Source of the DNA: CAYNVQ01 sp964400735
Lineage (GTDB): Bacteria > Acidobacteriota > Aminicenantia > Aminicenantales > Aminicenantaceae
DNA length: 64,000 nt
Reading direction: 5' to 3'
Assembly (NCBI GenBank): GCA_964400735.1
Contig: CAYNVQ010000015.1
Location: 4,053 to 68,052 of the forward strand
Positions 34,981 through 43,453 of the stretch are shown here, one piece after another. Under the pieces are notes generated by a model. The model was given only the letters and a program-made list of their open reading frames with translations, searched no databases and was not told where the DNA came from. A program made the translations under genes and the position numbers. Numbering within the stretch: the first letter of the stretch is position 1; each line of letters opens with the position of its first letter.

Positions 34981-35940
34981 TTAGAAAACGAGGTTGGAAG
35001 GTTCTTGGCCTTGCAATCCTTGGACGAGGTTTTTGGCGGCCATGGTGGCCATCTTGATCCGCGTCTCGAACGTCGCACTCCCTATATGAGGAAGGAGCAC
35101 CACATTATCCAGAGACAACAGCTTTTCTTCGATCTCCGGCTCGCGCTCGTAAACATCCAGGCCTGCTGCCCAGATTGTCTTTTTCCTTAAGGCCTCGGCC
35201 AAAGCCTTCTCATCGACCACCGGCCCCCGGCTCACATTCACCAAAACGGCCTCTTTCTTCATCATGGCCAGCTCGGCCCGGGAAATGAGATGGGTGGTTG
35301 CCGGAGTCAAGGTTGTGTGGATGGTGACAAAATCGGATGTTGACAGCAATTCCTTCAAAGAAAGATATCTCGCCCGGTATCTTTCCTCCTCCCCTGGAGG
35401 GAGCCTGTGAGGATCGTTGTAGGCAATCTTCATCCTGAATGCGCGAGCCCTTTCAGCCACCGCCTTTCCTATCCGGCCCATGCCGATAATACCCAGTCGC
35501 TTTCCCGTTACCTCTCTCCCCAGGAACAGGTCCAGCTCCCAACCTTTGTATTTTTTCGAACGGGTGAAAACATCCGCCGAAGGAATCCTCCTGGCAACGG
35601 ACAGGATGAGAGTCCAGGTTAAATCGGCGGTGGTCTCAGTCAGCACTCCCGGCGTATTGGTGACCATAATCCCCTTCTCTTTAGCGTATTTTATATCGAT
35701 GTTATCGTACCCCACAGCACAATTGGCGATGATTTTCAGTTGAGGAGCCGAATCAATGACTTCCCTATCCACCGTATCCACCAAAAGAGGAAGCAGGCCT
35801 TGCTTATCCTTGATTTTTGCCTGAAGATTCTCTTTTGTCAGTTCCCCTTCACTGGCACCGACTTCATACTCAACATGGTCTTGTAGAAATTCCAGGACTT
35901 CAGGAAAAATCCTCCGAGTCACCAAAACTTTCGGCTTCAT
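34981..35940 (-). CDS. D-2-hydroxyacid dehydrogenase (glyoxylate/hydroxypyruvate reductase type)
   Basis: A 319-residue NAD(P)-dependent enzyme reducing 2-ketoacids to D-2-hydroxyacids. The nucleotide-binding motif GIIGMGRIGKAVAERA lies at about residue 150. Catalytic residues fit the family: Arg in NVSRGPVVDE, Glu in DVYEREPEIEE and His in LLPHIGSAT. Similarity is to glycerate/glyoxylate reductases rather than SerA, since no C-terminal ACT domain is present. GAAGGGAGAAAACG precedes the ATG. It lies 30 bases after the nucleoside phosphorylase gene, in one likely transcript. Confidence 0.9.
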   Translation of the reverse strand: MKPKVLVTRRIFPEVLEFLQDHVEYEVGASEGELTKENLQAKIKDKQGLLPLLVDTVDREVIDSAPQLKIIANCAVGYDNIDIKYAKEKGIMVTNTPGVLTETTADLTWTLILSVARRIPSADVFTRSKKYKGWELDLFLGREVTGKRLGIIGMGRIGKAVAERARAFRMKIAYNDPHRLPPGEEERYRARYLSLKELLSTSDFVTIHTTLTPATTHLISRAELAMMKKEAVLVNVSRGPVVDEKALAEALRKKTIWAAGLDVYEREPEIEEKLLSLDNVVLLPHIGSATFETRIKMATMAAKNLVQGLQGQEPSNLVF

Positions 35941-35970
35941 CGTTTTCTCCCTTCTCTACGGAATGGACCT

Positions 35971-36690
35971 TCATCCATCGATGATCGGGAAAAAATAGTC
36001 TTCGATCCGCTCATCCATTCTGGGATCCCTGAATCCAATTTTCCATTCCGAAGCTGATAGTTCATCGCTCACGATCATCACAGCAGCTGTCGGGATAGTA
36101 TAGTATTCCCCTAGAGCGAAAACAGCCGAGGCCTCCATATCCACGACATCTATTCCCCGTTTTTGCTTATCCTTCAGCCATGCCCTGGTTTCCCTAAATG
36201 GCGCGTCAATAGAAACAGCGGTCCCACGCTGGAATGGCAGGTTTCGCGAGCTCAACGTCATCTCGGTTTTTCTTCTCAGATGAGATGAGGCACGGAAGGT
36301 CCTCCTTCGTGGGAAATAATGTCTCGATGTCCCCTCCTCGCTCAAGGCTTTCTCGACGCTGATCGTATCCAGAAGAGACAACTCAGGATTCAGGGCCCCA
36401 CAAAATCCCAGAATCAGAATCTCCGCCACTCCCGAAGCGATCAGTCTCTCCAACGCGATCACCGCCGAGGGAGCGCCCACACACTGGTAGAGGATGGTTT
36501 TGTTATCGAGCCGGATATAACGGCCGAAAGGAGTCTTCTTTTGCATTAATGCCTTCTCTTCCAACCAGTTCCCGATAATCTGGGAGGAGGTATCCAACGG
36601 CACATAAATGGCTATGTCTTTGGGGAATCCTTCCAGGGGCCTGGGTTTCACGATCACATCCTCGGTCACTTTATGCCTCTCTCCGGCCAT
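35971..36690 (-). CDS. Nucleoside phosphorylase (PNP/UDP family)
   Basis: A 239-residue enzyme of the purine/uridine phosphorylase family, which splits nucleosides with phosphate. Family features are FCGALNPELSLLD (phosphate/ribose loop), the central VVDMEASAVFALG with the ribose-binding Met-Glu pair, and VMIVSDELSASEW near the base-binding site. The substrate cannot be set from sequence; the length and the ME-A motif are compatible with uridine phosphorylase or a MTA/SAH-type enzyme. It stands 30 bases upstream of the hydroxyacid dehydrogenase gene. The presence of a SAM hydrolase (adenosine-forming) elsewhere in the window may be coincidental. The ATG has only a weak ribosome site. Confidence 0.85.
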   Translation of the reverse strand: MAGERHKVTEDVIVKPRPLEGFPKDIAIYVPLDTSSQIIGNWLEEKALMQKKTPFGRYIRLDNKTILYQCVGAPSAVIALERLIASGVAEILILGFCGALNPELSLLDTISVEKALSEEGTSRHYFPRRRTFRASSHLRRKTEMTLSSRNLPFQRGTAVSIDAPFRETRAWLKDKQKRGIDVVDMEASAVFALGEYYTIPTAAVMIVSDELSASEWKIGFRDPRMDERIEDYFFPIIDG

Positions 36691-36778
36691 GCCTATCCGA
36701 TATCCTCAACGATCACAAATTGACAACAAGATCCCATCATGATTCCATGCAAAAACAATCGAGGCGAAATGCCCGGCC

Positions 36779-37660
36779 TCAACGGTCTATCCCCTCTTGC
36801 TTCTCGGATTTCGTGGCCGAAAGAGGTTCGTTCATGCTTCCGGTCCGGTAGCCGGCCAGGTCGAGCGTAACATAAAAATATCCCAGTTCTCTTAAGTGCT
36901 CCACTATGCTCTTTCTCACTCGGCCATCCATTACCCTTGAGAAATCCTCTGGGTCCACCTCGATCCGTGCTATTTGGCCATAATGCCTTACTCTGACACG
37001 TAAAATTCCCATGTTCCGGATAAATTCTTCGGCTGCCTCGATCTGACGCAGGCTCTTTTTTTCGATCGGCATGTGATAGGGAAAACGGGAAGAAAGACAG
37101 GCCATGGCCGGCTTATTCCACGTGGGCAGGTTCAACATTCTGGACAGAAGACGAATCTCCCGTTTTTCTAGCCTGGCTTCCATCAATGGAGAGCGTATAC
37201 CGAGTTCTTGGGCAGCTTTGGCTCCGGGCCGGAAATCCAACCTGTCCTCAAAATTGGCCCCGTCACACACAAAAGGGATGTTCTCCGCTTCGGCCATCTC
37301 CTTCAGCGTGGAGAAAAGTTCTTGTTTGCAAAAGTAGCACCTTTCCGGTGGATTATTGACAAAATCGGGATTCTCCAGCTCATGGGAGAGGATCACCTTG
37401 ACCCTAACCCCCATGTCCTTGGCTATCCGGAGGGCTTCTTTATATTCCCTTTCAGGGTATGTTTCAGAACGAGCGATCACGGCCAGCACATTGTCTCCCA
37501 GAACTTTCTGGGCAACCTTCAACAGGAAGGTACTATCCACTCCCCCCGAGAAAGCCACCAGCACGGTCTGCATTTTTTTCAGGATATCCTGAAGCCTGGT
37601 GAATTTCTCTTGGGTATCTTTCGGAACCTTCATATCCTTGCGCTTTTCCGTCTTTGCCAT
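36779..37660 (-). CDS. larE: LarE-like ATP-dependent sulfur transferase
   Basis: A 293-residue PP-loop ATP pyrophosphatase. The loop SGGVDSTFLLKVA lies at about residues 39-51. NPPERCYFCKQELF and AMACLSSRFPY carry the cysteines of LarE-type proteins, which donate sulfur to the pyridinium dicarboxylate of the nickel-pincer cofactor of lactate racemase. The CxxC plus the later Cys gives three cysteines, compatible with the Fe-S type of LarE rather than the one-use cysteine type, an inference. No larA, larB or larC is in the window. The gene is preceded by a 16-bp perfect palindrome overlapping a possible -10. Confidence 0.85.
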   Translation of the reverse strand: MAKTEKRKDMKVPKDTQEKFTRLQDILKKMQTVLVAFSGGVDSTFLLKVAQKVLGDNVLAVIARSETYPEREYKEALRIAKDMGVRVKVILSHELENPDFVNNPPERCYFCKQELFSTLKEMAEAENIPFVCDGANFEDRLDFRPGAKAAQELGIRSPLMEARLEKREIRLLSRMLNLPTWNKPAMACLSSRFPYHMPIEKKSLRQIEAAEEFIRNMGILRVRVRHYGQIARIEVDPEDFSRVMDGRVRKSIVEHLRELGYFYVTLDLAGYRTGSMNEPLSATKSEKQEGIDR

Positions 37661-37672
37661 TTTTCAATCTCG

Positions 37673-37698
37673 ATTATCATTCTAGATTAGCTAATCTA
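37673..37698 (-). promoter_or_regulatory. 16-bp perfect palindrome and -10 boxes before larE
   Basis: TAGATTAGCTAATCTA at 37683-37698 is a perfect inverted repeat. It overlaps TAGAAT (37684-37679, minus strand) and abuts GATAAT (37678-37673), 12-18 bases before the ATG at 37660. The layout is that of an operator over a promoter; the regulator is unknown. Confidence 0.45.
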
Positions 37699-37924
37699 TT
37701 TCTTAAAAACAACTAAAATCATATTGACTCATCTCTAAAACCGTGATGAGATATCAAGCACCCACAGAACAGAGCATTAGGAAGGGTTTGGGCGATGAGA
37801 GAATGGCGTATAAACCCGACTGGATTGAAAACGCATCCTCATGCTCTGGACATTCCATCGCGGTTTCAGAGGTGCCAACTCTATTGATCAGAAACCGCCT
37901 CGATATCGTGGATCCGACGTCTAT

Positions 37925-39031
37925 CTACTTTTTTTCTGACACGGCCGCTAAAGAAAGAACTTCCTTGACGAACTCTGTGACAACCTCCCCTTCTCTCACT
38001 CTACGCACCAGCCTTCCCTTTTTAAAGATAATCCCGGCTTTCCTTCCGCAAGCTATTCCGATATCGGCCTCTTTGGCTTCTCCCGGACCGTTGACCATAC
38101 ATCCCATGACCGCCACATCCAGATTGGCCTTTACGGGTGCCAATCGCTTTTCGATGGAGGAGGTAATACGGAAGAGATCGACCTCGCACCGTCCACAAAC
38201 AGGACAGGTGATGATGTTGGGCCCGTGACGCCGAAGCCCAAGGCTGGCGAGGATAAGGTATCCTACCCGCACTTCATCCTCAGGGGGGGCCGTCAAGGAA
38301 ACCCGAATGGTATCGGCTAGGCCTTCCCTTAAAAGCAGGGCCAATCCCACAGAGGACTTGACCGTTCCGCGCAACAGGCTGCCCGCTTCGGTAATACCTG
38401 CGTGGAAAGGGTAGTCGACTTCTTTGGCCATAAGCCGATAGGCCTGCACGGTTCGGCCCACATCCGAGGCTTTGAGGGATATCTTGATCTTGGTAAAATC
38501 CATTTCTTCGAGGGCCCTTACCTGCCGCAGGGCACTTTCCACCATGGCTTCGGCCGTAGCCTCTCCATATTTCCGCATCAAATCTTTTTCCAAGGATCCC
38601 GAATTCACTCCGATCCTTATGGGGATAGAACGCTCCTTTGCCGCCAGGGCGACTTCCCGCACTTTTGATTTCGCGCCGATGTTTCCCGGATTGATCCTCA
38701 ATCCATCGGCCCCTGCAACGAGGGAGGCCAAGGCCAGACGGTGGTCGAAATGAATGTCGGCGATAAGAGGGACTTTGGCCTTTTTCTTCAGCTTGCCGAA
38801 GGCACCGACAGCCTCTCTATCTGGAATGGCCAGACGAACGATTTCGCATCCCGCCCTCTCCAGCCTTCGAATCTGAGAGAGGGTCCCTTTGAGGTCCCGG
38901 GTGTCCGTTTTGGTCATGGACTGGACCACAACGGGTACTCCGCCTCCGATCGTCACTTTTCCTACCTTGACCTTTCTCGTTTTCCGGCGGCGGAAGACCG
39001 GATAACAGGATCCACCTGGTTTCGTATGCAT
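37925..39031 (-). CDS. ispG: 4-hydroxy-3-methylbut-2-enyl-diphosphate synthase (IspG/GcpE)
   Basis: A 368-residue 4Fe-4S enzyme of the MEP isoprenoid pathway, reducing MEcPP to HMBPP. N-terminal TIM-barrel motifs are present (VVQSMTKTDTRD, ADIHFDHRLAL, INPGNIGAKSKV, GVNSGSLEKDL). The cluster cysteines lie in ITCPVCGRCEVDLF and in GCMVNGPGEAKEADIG, with the Glu typical of the active site. The start at 39031 is 8 bases after the rseP stop; an in-frame ATG at 39088 would overlap rseP by 50 bases. Last gene of the uppS-cdsA-dxr-rseP-ispG operon, so two MEP-pathway steps (dxr, ispG) and undecaprenyl synthesis share one transcript. Confidence 0.97.
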   Translation of the reverse strand: MHTKPGGSCYPVFRRRKTRKVKVGKVTIGGGVPVVVQSMTKTDTRDLKGTLSQIRRLERAGCEIVRLAIPDREAVGAFGKLKKKAKVPLIADIHFDHRLALASLVAGADGLRINPGNIGAKSKVREVALAAKERSIPIRIGVNSGSLEKDLMRKYGEATAEAMVESALRQVRALEEMDFTKIKISLKASDVGRTVQAYRLMAKEVDYPFHAGITEAGSLLRGTVKSSVGLALLLREGLADTIRVSLTAPPEDEVRVGYLILASLGLRRHGPNIITCPVCGRCEVDLFRITSSIEKRLAPVKANLDVAVMGCMVNGPGEAKEADIGIACGRKAGIIFKKGRLVRRVREGEVVTEFVKEVLSLAAVSEKK

Positions 39032-39038
39032 TTTCCGG

Positions 39039-40370
39039 CTACCAAGGGATAAGGCTTTTCCATCCATTCGGAAGACTCTTGACCACATCGTTCAAGATAA
39101 TAAACACGAAAAGGATGATGACCAGAACGAATCCGATCTGCATGATGACTTGTTTGATTTTGGCACTGAAATCCCGGCGGAACAGACCTTCCAGCCCCAG
39201 GACCAGGATGTGGCCTCCGTCGAACATGGGGATGGGAAACAGGTTGATGATTCCGAGTTGGAGGCTGATAAAGGCGATCCACCACATCAAGGTGGTTAAT
39301 CCCATGCGGAAGGCCACATAGGAAAAATTGGCAATAGCAATCGGCCCGCCCAGCTGTCTTGTAGAAGCCTCTCCAGTGAAGAGATCCTTTATAAAGTTCA
39401 CCACAAGAAAGGCCCACCTGGCGATTTCTTGAACACCCTGTCCTATCGCCTTGAAGAATCCGTACTGTTCGATCACCGATTCAGCCATAGGCATGACCCC
39501 CAGCATACCCACTTCTCCCTCCTTCCTCGGTGTCGCCTTTAAATGAACGAGCTCCCCCTCTCTCACGATCCCCAAATCGATCTCTTGACCTGGGTATTTC
39601 TCGATGGTAGCCGTGAAGGCAAAAAAATGCACCGGCTTTCCGTTTATCTCTCGAATCACATCTCCAGCTTTTATCCCTGCCTTCTCGGCTGGAGAGCCGG
39701 GCTGCACCATCCTCACTTCGGTCCAGATCTTGCCAGAAAATCCGGCGTATCCCATCTCATATCTGGTCATGCTTTCGGTCAGCAGTCCGACTGTCAGGAC
39801 TTCCCCCCCCCGCTTGATCTCGATATCGATGGTCCGTTCGGGCTTGGTTCCCACAGCGATCTCCACATCGCTCCAAGTGGCGGTCTTCCTGCCGTTTATG
39901 CTTAAAATTTCATCGTCGATCTTCAAATCCGCCTTCTCGGCCGGAGACCCGGGTTCGATCCAGCCTATCACTGGATTCTGGTCCAAATATTTATTCACCG
40001 AAACACCGGCCATGTTAATGGCCGCCATGAGGACTACGGCCAAACAGACGTTCATGATCGAACCCATGACGAGAACCAAAAATCTCTCCCATCTTTTCTT
40101 GGCCATGAAATCGCGCGCATCCATTTCTCTCTTCTCTTCAAGGACCTCTTCTCCGGAAAATTTGACATATCCTCCCAGCGGTATCATACTGATGCGGTAA
40201 TCGGTCTCTCCCCTCTTCATTCCAGTCAGCCTCTTCCCATATCCCCAGGAAAAGACTTCTACCCTAATCCCTACCAGCTTGGCCATGAAAAAATGGCCGA
40301 ATTCGTGGACGAACACAAGGATACCGAACACGAATGCGAACACTAGAATTGTTCCGATGATTACACTCAT
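39039..40370 (-). CDS. rseP: Site-2 protease RseP (M50 family)
   Basis: A 443-residue intramembrane zinc protease. The zinc motif HEFGH is in helix 1 (about residue 22) and the third ligand Asp in NLFPIPMFDGGHIL near residue 390. Two PDZ domains lie between (about 120-205 and 205-290: GSPAEKADLKIDDEILSINGR, split here as GSPAEKAD and DEILSINGR, and GSPAEKAGIKAGDVIREING as GSPAEKAG and GDVIREING). RseP cleaves anti-sigma factors and leftover signal peptides. The start follows AAAGGGAATAAA, one base after the dxr stop. No sigma-E/RseA pair is visible nearby. Confidence 0.96.
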   Translation of the reverse strand: MSVIIGTILVFAFVFGILVFVHEFGHFFMAKLVGIRVEVFSWGYGKRLTGMKRGETDYRISMIPLGGYVKFSGEEVLEEKREMDARDFMAKKRWERFLVLVMGSIMNVCLAVVLMAAINMAGVSVNKYLDQNPVIGWIEPGSPAEKADLKIDDEILSINGRKTATWSDVEIAVGTKPERTIDIEIKRGGEVLTVGLLTESMTRYEMGYAGFSGKIWTEVRMVQPGSPAEKAGIKAGDVIREINGKPVHFFAFTATIEKYPGQEIDLGIVREGELVHLKATPRKEGEVGMLGVMPMAESVIEQYGFFKAIGQGVQEIARWAFLVVNFIKDLFTGEASTRQLGGPIAIANFSYVAFRMGLTTLMWWIAFISLQLGIINLFPIPMFDGGHILVLGLEGLFRRDFSAKIKQVIMQIGFVLVIILFVFIILNDVVKSLPNGWKSLIPW

Positions 40371-40371
40371 T

Positions 40372-41550
40372 TTATTCCCTTTGTCCGATGAAATTCCGGG
40401 CTTTAATCCCGGTTTCCCGGTCGATGTCGAATATATCCTCCAGGTTTTCGATCCCTCTTAACCGATGGTTCGCCATCACTCCGGCAACCAAACTCCCGAT
40501 CTCGGAAAATTTGATACGACCCTCGATAAAAGCCTCCACAGCCACTTCGTTGGCTGTATTCAGAACCACAGGAAGGCTTTCTCCCTCCTCCAGAGCCTTT
40601 CGAGCCAACTTTAACAAGGGAAATTTTTCCGCATCCGCGCTGAAAAATTCGAGGCATCCCACCCGGCTCAGGTCCAGGGGGGGCAGTAAGGCCTTCTCTC
40701 GCACCGGATAGCTCAGGGCATACTGGATAGGTATTCTCATATCCGTGGGGCTCAATTGGGCCAAAACCGACCCATCCCTCATCTCCACCAAAGAATGGAC
40801 GATGCTCTGGGGATGGACAAGTATATCCAGTTGTTCGGGTTTGAGACCGAAGAGCCATCGCGCTTCGATGAGTTCCAGTCCCTTGTTCATCAATGTCGCT
40901 GAATCGATGGTCACCTTTTTTCCCATTTTCCAACGCGGATGGTTGAGGGCTTCCTCCGGGGTTTTGTCCTTCATTTCCTCGCGCGATAGACGAAAAAACG
41001 GGCCTCCCGATGCGGTGAGGATCACCTTTTTCACATAAGACGGATCTTCCTTCGCCAGACACTGAAAAATTCCGCTGTGTTCGCTGTCCACCGGGATGAT
41101 CTGGGCTCCTGTTTGACGGGCCGTCTTCATGATCAGCGGACCAGCTGCCACCATGCATTCCTTGTTGGCCAAAGCCACTCGTTTTCCGGCCTGAACGGCT
41201 CCCATCGTCGGCCGAAGCCCATTTATACCAGTGATAGCCGAAACGATCGTATCGGCTTCTTCGAACCGGGCGACCGCTTCAGCCCCCTCCTGACCCCAGG
41301 TTATCTCAAAAGCATTGGAAGGGAAAATCCGTCTGAATAGCCTGACATCTTCCTCTCGCTCGAGCGAAACGATCTTAGGCGCAAAATCGGCGACTTGTTT
41401 TTTGAAAAGCTCGATATTACGGCCGGCGGCCAATCCCACGATTTCAAACTTTCCTGCCGATTTCGACACCACTTCAAGAGTATTCCGGCCGATCGAGCCA
41501 GTGGAACCTAGAATTGAAAGACATTTTGTCTTTTTCACTCGATGACTCAA
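40372..41550 (-). CDS. dxr: 1-deoxy-D-xylulose 5-phosphate reductoisomerase
   Basis: A 392-residue NADPH-dependent enzyme of the MEP pathway. The NADPH loop is ILGSTGSIGRNTLEVV, the metal/substrate region IIPVDSEHSGIFQCL, and SGGPFFRLSREEM and HPRWKMGKKVTIDSATLMNKG are typical. ANKECMVAAG replaces the usual ANKESLV. No ATG exists at the N-terminus: the TTG at 41550 overlaps the cdsA stop (TTGA), and a GTG at 41538 is the alternative. Gene order with cdsA, rseP and ispG is widespread. Confidence 0.96.
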   Translation of the reverse strand: MSHRVKKTKCLSILGSTGSIGRNTLEVVSKSAGKFEIVGLAAGRNIELFKKQVADFAPKIVSLEREEDVRLFRRIFPSNAFEITWGQEGAEAVARFEEADTIVSAITGINGLRPTMGAVQAGKRVALANKECMVAAGPLIMKTARQTGAQIIPVDSEHSGIFQCLAKEDPSYVKKVILTASGGPFFRLSREEMKDKTPEEALNHPRWKMGKKVTIDSATLMNKGLELIEARWLFGLKPEQLDILVHPQSIVHSLVEMRDGSVLAQLSPTDMRIPIQYALSYPVREKALLPPLDLSRVGCLEFFSADAEKFPLLKLARKALEEGESLPVVLNTANEVAVEAFIEGRIKFSEIGSLVAGVMANHRLRGIENLEDIFDIDRETGIKARNFIGQRE

Positions 41551-42356
41551 CTCATTCCGATGTATTTCAAAAGATAATAGAACATAGGGCCGGCTAGTAT
41601 AAGACTGTCCACACGGTCCAAAAATCCGCCGTGCCCAGGTAAAATATTCGAAGAGTCTTTAACCCCGGCCGCTCTCTTGAAGAGCGATTCCAGTGGATCG
41701 CTCACCTGAGCGATCACATGGACCACAAAGGCAAAAACAACCGCTTTCCACAGGATCGCCTCGGGGAGAAAGATCTGCTGGGCAGCCACGCCTCCTAGGC
41801 AGGCAAAAACGACGCCCCCAAAACTCCCCTCCCATGTTTTGCGAGGGCTGGCCAGCGGGGCCAGTTTGTGCCGGCCCAGCCAGCTTCCGATTGCGTAGGC
41901 TCCAGTATCTCCGATAAAAATCACGGCAAACAGGAAATAGACCCAAAGGGGTCCTTCATCGACCCTCAAATAGAAAAAATGATTGAGCGTAAAGCTCAAG
42001 TACAGGGCTCCAAAAAAGGTTAAAGCGATCGACGGAGGATACCCGGCCAACTTTTCTAGCTTATTTATGGACAGCACAAAATATATGGCCGTCAGGGCTA
42101 GAGAAACGAACAGGGCCAAACCCAGAGGAAAGGAAATAAAAAAGAAGGATAGGCCGATGATCAGAGCCACCGCACTTCCTAAAATCTTTTGAGGAGCATA
42201 GTGGCGCTTGGAGGCTAGATTATAAAATTCCCAAAGGGAGGCCAGGATCAAAACCTGTATGACGAGAAAAAAGGCAAGATCGTTGAAGAATTGGATGCAG
42301 ACAAAGATGAAGGATAGAAGCACAATGGCGGTTGGCACTCTCTTGCGCATACTCAT
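41547..42356 (-). CDS. cdsA: Phosphatidate cytidylyltransferase
   Basis: A 269-residue membrane enzyme making CDP-diacylglycerol from phosphatidate and CTP, the precursor of phospholipids. About seven or eight hydrophobic helices are seen. The family signature is at the C-terminus (SDPLESLFKRAAGVKDSS, then PGHGGFLDRVDSL). The ATG at 42356 (or 42350) lacks a strong ribosome site. There is a 105-base gap after uppS with no gene in it. Confidence 0.95.
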   Translation of the reverse strand: MSMRKRVPTAIVLLSFIFVCIQFFNDLAFFLVIQVLILASLWEFYNLASKRHYAPQKILGSAVALIIGLSFFFISFPLGLALFVSLALTAIYFVLSINKLEKLAGYPPSIALTFFGALYLSFTLNHFFYLRVDEGPLWVYFLFAVIFIGDTGAYAIGSWLGRHKLAPLASPRKTWEGSFGGVVFACLGGVAAQQIFLPEAILWKAVVFAFVVHVIAQVSDPLESLFKRAAGVKDSSNILPGHGGFLDRVDSLILAGPMFYYLLKYIGMS

Positions 42357-42461
42357 CTCTAGTTATCTTTTCTTTATCCAAGAAACAGAGGATCGCCGAC
42401 CAGGACATAACCCCATTCTAATCATCATCCGGTTCGAGCTAAACCGCAGCGAAAAAAGCCA

Positions 42462-43232
42462 TCAGCGGGGACGGATATCTCCAAATCTCCTTTCTCTCCT
42501 TTGGTAATCCAATAAGGCCTGGAAAAGGTGTTTTTTACGAAAGTCAGGCCAGAATTCAGAGGTTATCCATATTTCCGAGTACGCGATCTGCCAGAGAAGA
42601 AAATTGGAAATTCTCAACTCGCCGCTCGTCCTGATGAGCAGGTCGGGATCAGGAATTGCAGCCGTATATAAATAGGAGGAAAATTTCTCTTCAGTCAAAG
42701 AATCGATAGGAGATGGAGTCTCCCGGCAAAGCTTCTTGACTGCCTCTACAATTTCGGCCCTCCCCCCATAGTTGAGCGCTAGGACGATAGTCATCCGTTT
42801 GCAATCCTTGGTCAGTTCTTCCACCCGCCGGAGTTCCTTCCGTATCCGGGACGGCAAAGCCTCTTGCTGACCAATAACCTTCAAGCGCAGACGGTTCTTG
42901 GTCAAAACTTTGTATTCCTCCCTCAAATATCTTTCGAGAAGCTTCCACAGGGTGGCAATTTCGGTTTTAGGCCTCTTCCAGTTCTCTTTGGAGAAGGCGT
43001 AAAGCGTCAGATATTTTATTCCCAGATGGGCGCACGCTTCCACTACTTCCTGGACGGATTTGGCTCCCGCCCTATGACCTTCTTCTCTGGGGAGATTGCG
43101 CCTTTTGGCCCAGCGCCCGTTCCCGTCCATAATGATCGCCACATGTCGGGGCAATCTCGAAGAATCGAGGCTGTTCAGAAGCCGTTCTTCCTCGCTCCCA
43201 GGCTCGACAAGATCCTCACGGCTTTCTATCAT
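42462..43232 (-). CDS. uppS: Isoprenyl transferase (undecaprenyl diphosphate synthase)
   Basis: A 256-residue cis-prenyltransferase that builds the C55 lipid carrier for peptidoglycan and O-antigen. Motifs: HVAIIMDGNGRWAKRR with the Mg-binding Asp, GHRAGAKSV, YLTLYAFSKENWKRP, ALNYGGRAEIVEAVK, DLLIRTSGELRISNFLLWQ and SEIWITSEFWPDF (each a standard block). First gene of the cdsA-dxr-rseP-ispG operon. The ATG at 43232 has no Shine-Dalgarno site and lies 6 bases after a perfect TATAAT, so the mRNA is probably leaderless. Confidence 0.97.
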   Translation of the reverse strand: MIESREDLVEPGSEEERLLNSLDSSRLPRHVAIIMDGNGRWAKRRNLPREEGHRAGAKSVQEVVEACAHLGIKYLTLYAFSKENWKRPKTEIATLWKLLERYLREEYKVLTKNRLRLKVIGQQEALPSRIRKELRRVEELTKDCKRMTIVLALNYGGRAEIVEAVKKLCRETPSPIDSLTEEKFSSYLYTAAIPDPDLLIRTSGELRISNFLLWQIAYSEIWITSEFWPDFRKKHLFQALLDYQRRERRFGDIRPR

Positions 43233-43238
43233 ACGCCA

Positions 43239-43267
43239 ATTATATGGTCATGGTGGCCAATTGTAAA
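43239..43267 (-). promoter_or_regulatory. Promoter of uppS operon, probably leaderless
   Basis: On the minus strand TTTACA (43267-43262), a 17-base spacer and a perfect TATAAT (43244-43239), followed after 6 bases by the ATG at 43232. This is the best example in the window of a complete promoter placed for a transcript starting at the AUG. Confidence 0.7.
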
Positions 43268-43273
43268 GTACTA

Positions 43274-43396
43274 GGGGACGCTCCTTTAGGTACCACCCTA
43301 TGATATAGAGTATGTTCCAACAGGAGGCAGTGTAGACAAATAGACTAGTTTTCTGAAAGAGAGGAGGTATAGGGTGGTACCTAAAGGAACGTCCCC
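43274..43396. repeat. Intergenic element with 28-bp terminal inverted repeats (copy A)
   Basis: Left end 43274-43301 (GGGGACGCTCCTTTAGGTAC, ending CCACCCTAT) and right end 43369-43396 match inversely at 27 of 28 positions. The 123-bp element lies between the divergent uppS promoter (7 bases away) and hypC. Its interior of 67 bases is not related to that of the element at 26219-26429. No target-site duplication is evident. Confidence 0.9.
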
Positions 43397-43442
43397 CTTT
43401 ACGGAAAAGGCCGAATATGGTATCTTATCTTTTTTAAAGAAA

Positions 43443-43448
43443 GATAAT
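43443..43448 (+). promoter_or_regulatory. -10-like box 5 bases before hypC
   Basis: GATAAT ends 5 bases before the ATG at 43454; there is no ribosome-binding site and no convincing -35. It may be another leaderless start, weaker than those of uppS and tgt. Confidence 0.35.
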
Positions 43449-43453
43449 CGAAG

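Noticed and set aside
37699..37924. Possible gene in the gap between larE and ispG
   Set aside because: Frames there (for example from 37743) read into ispG antisense and lack a ribosome site or recognisable protein.
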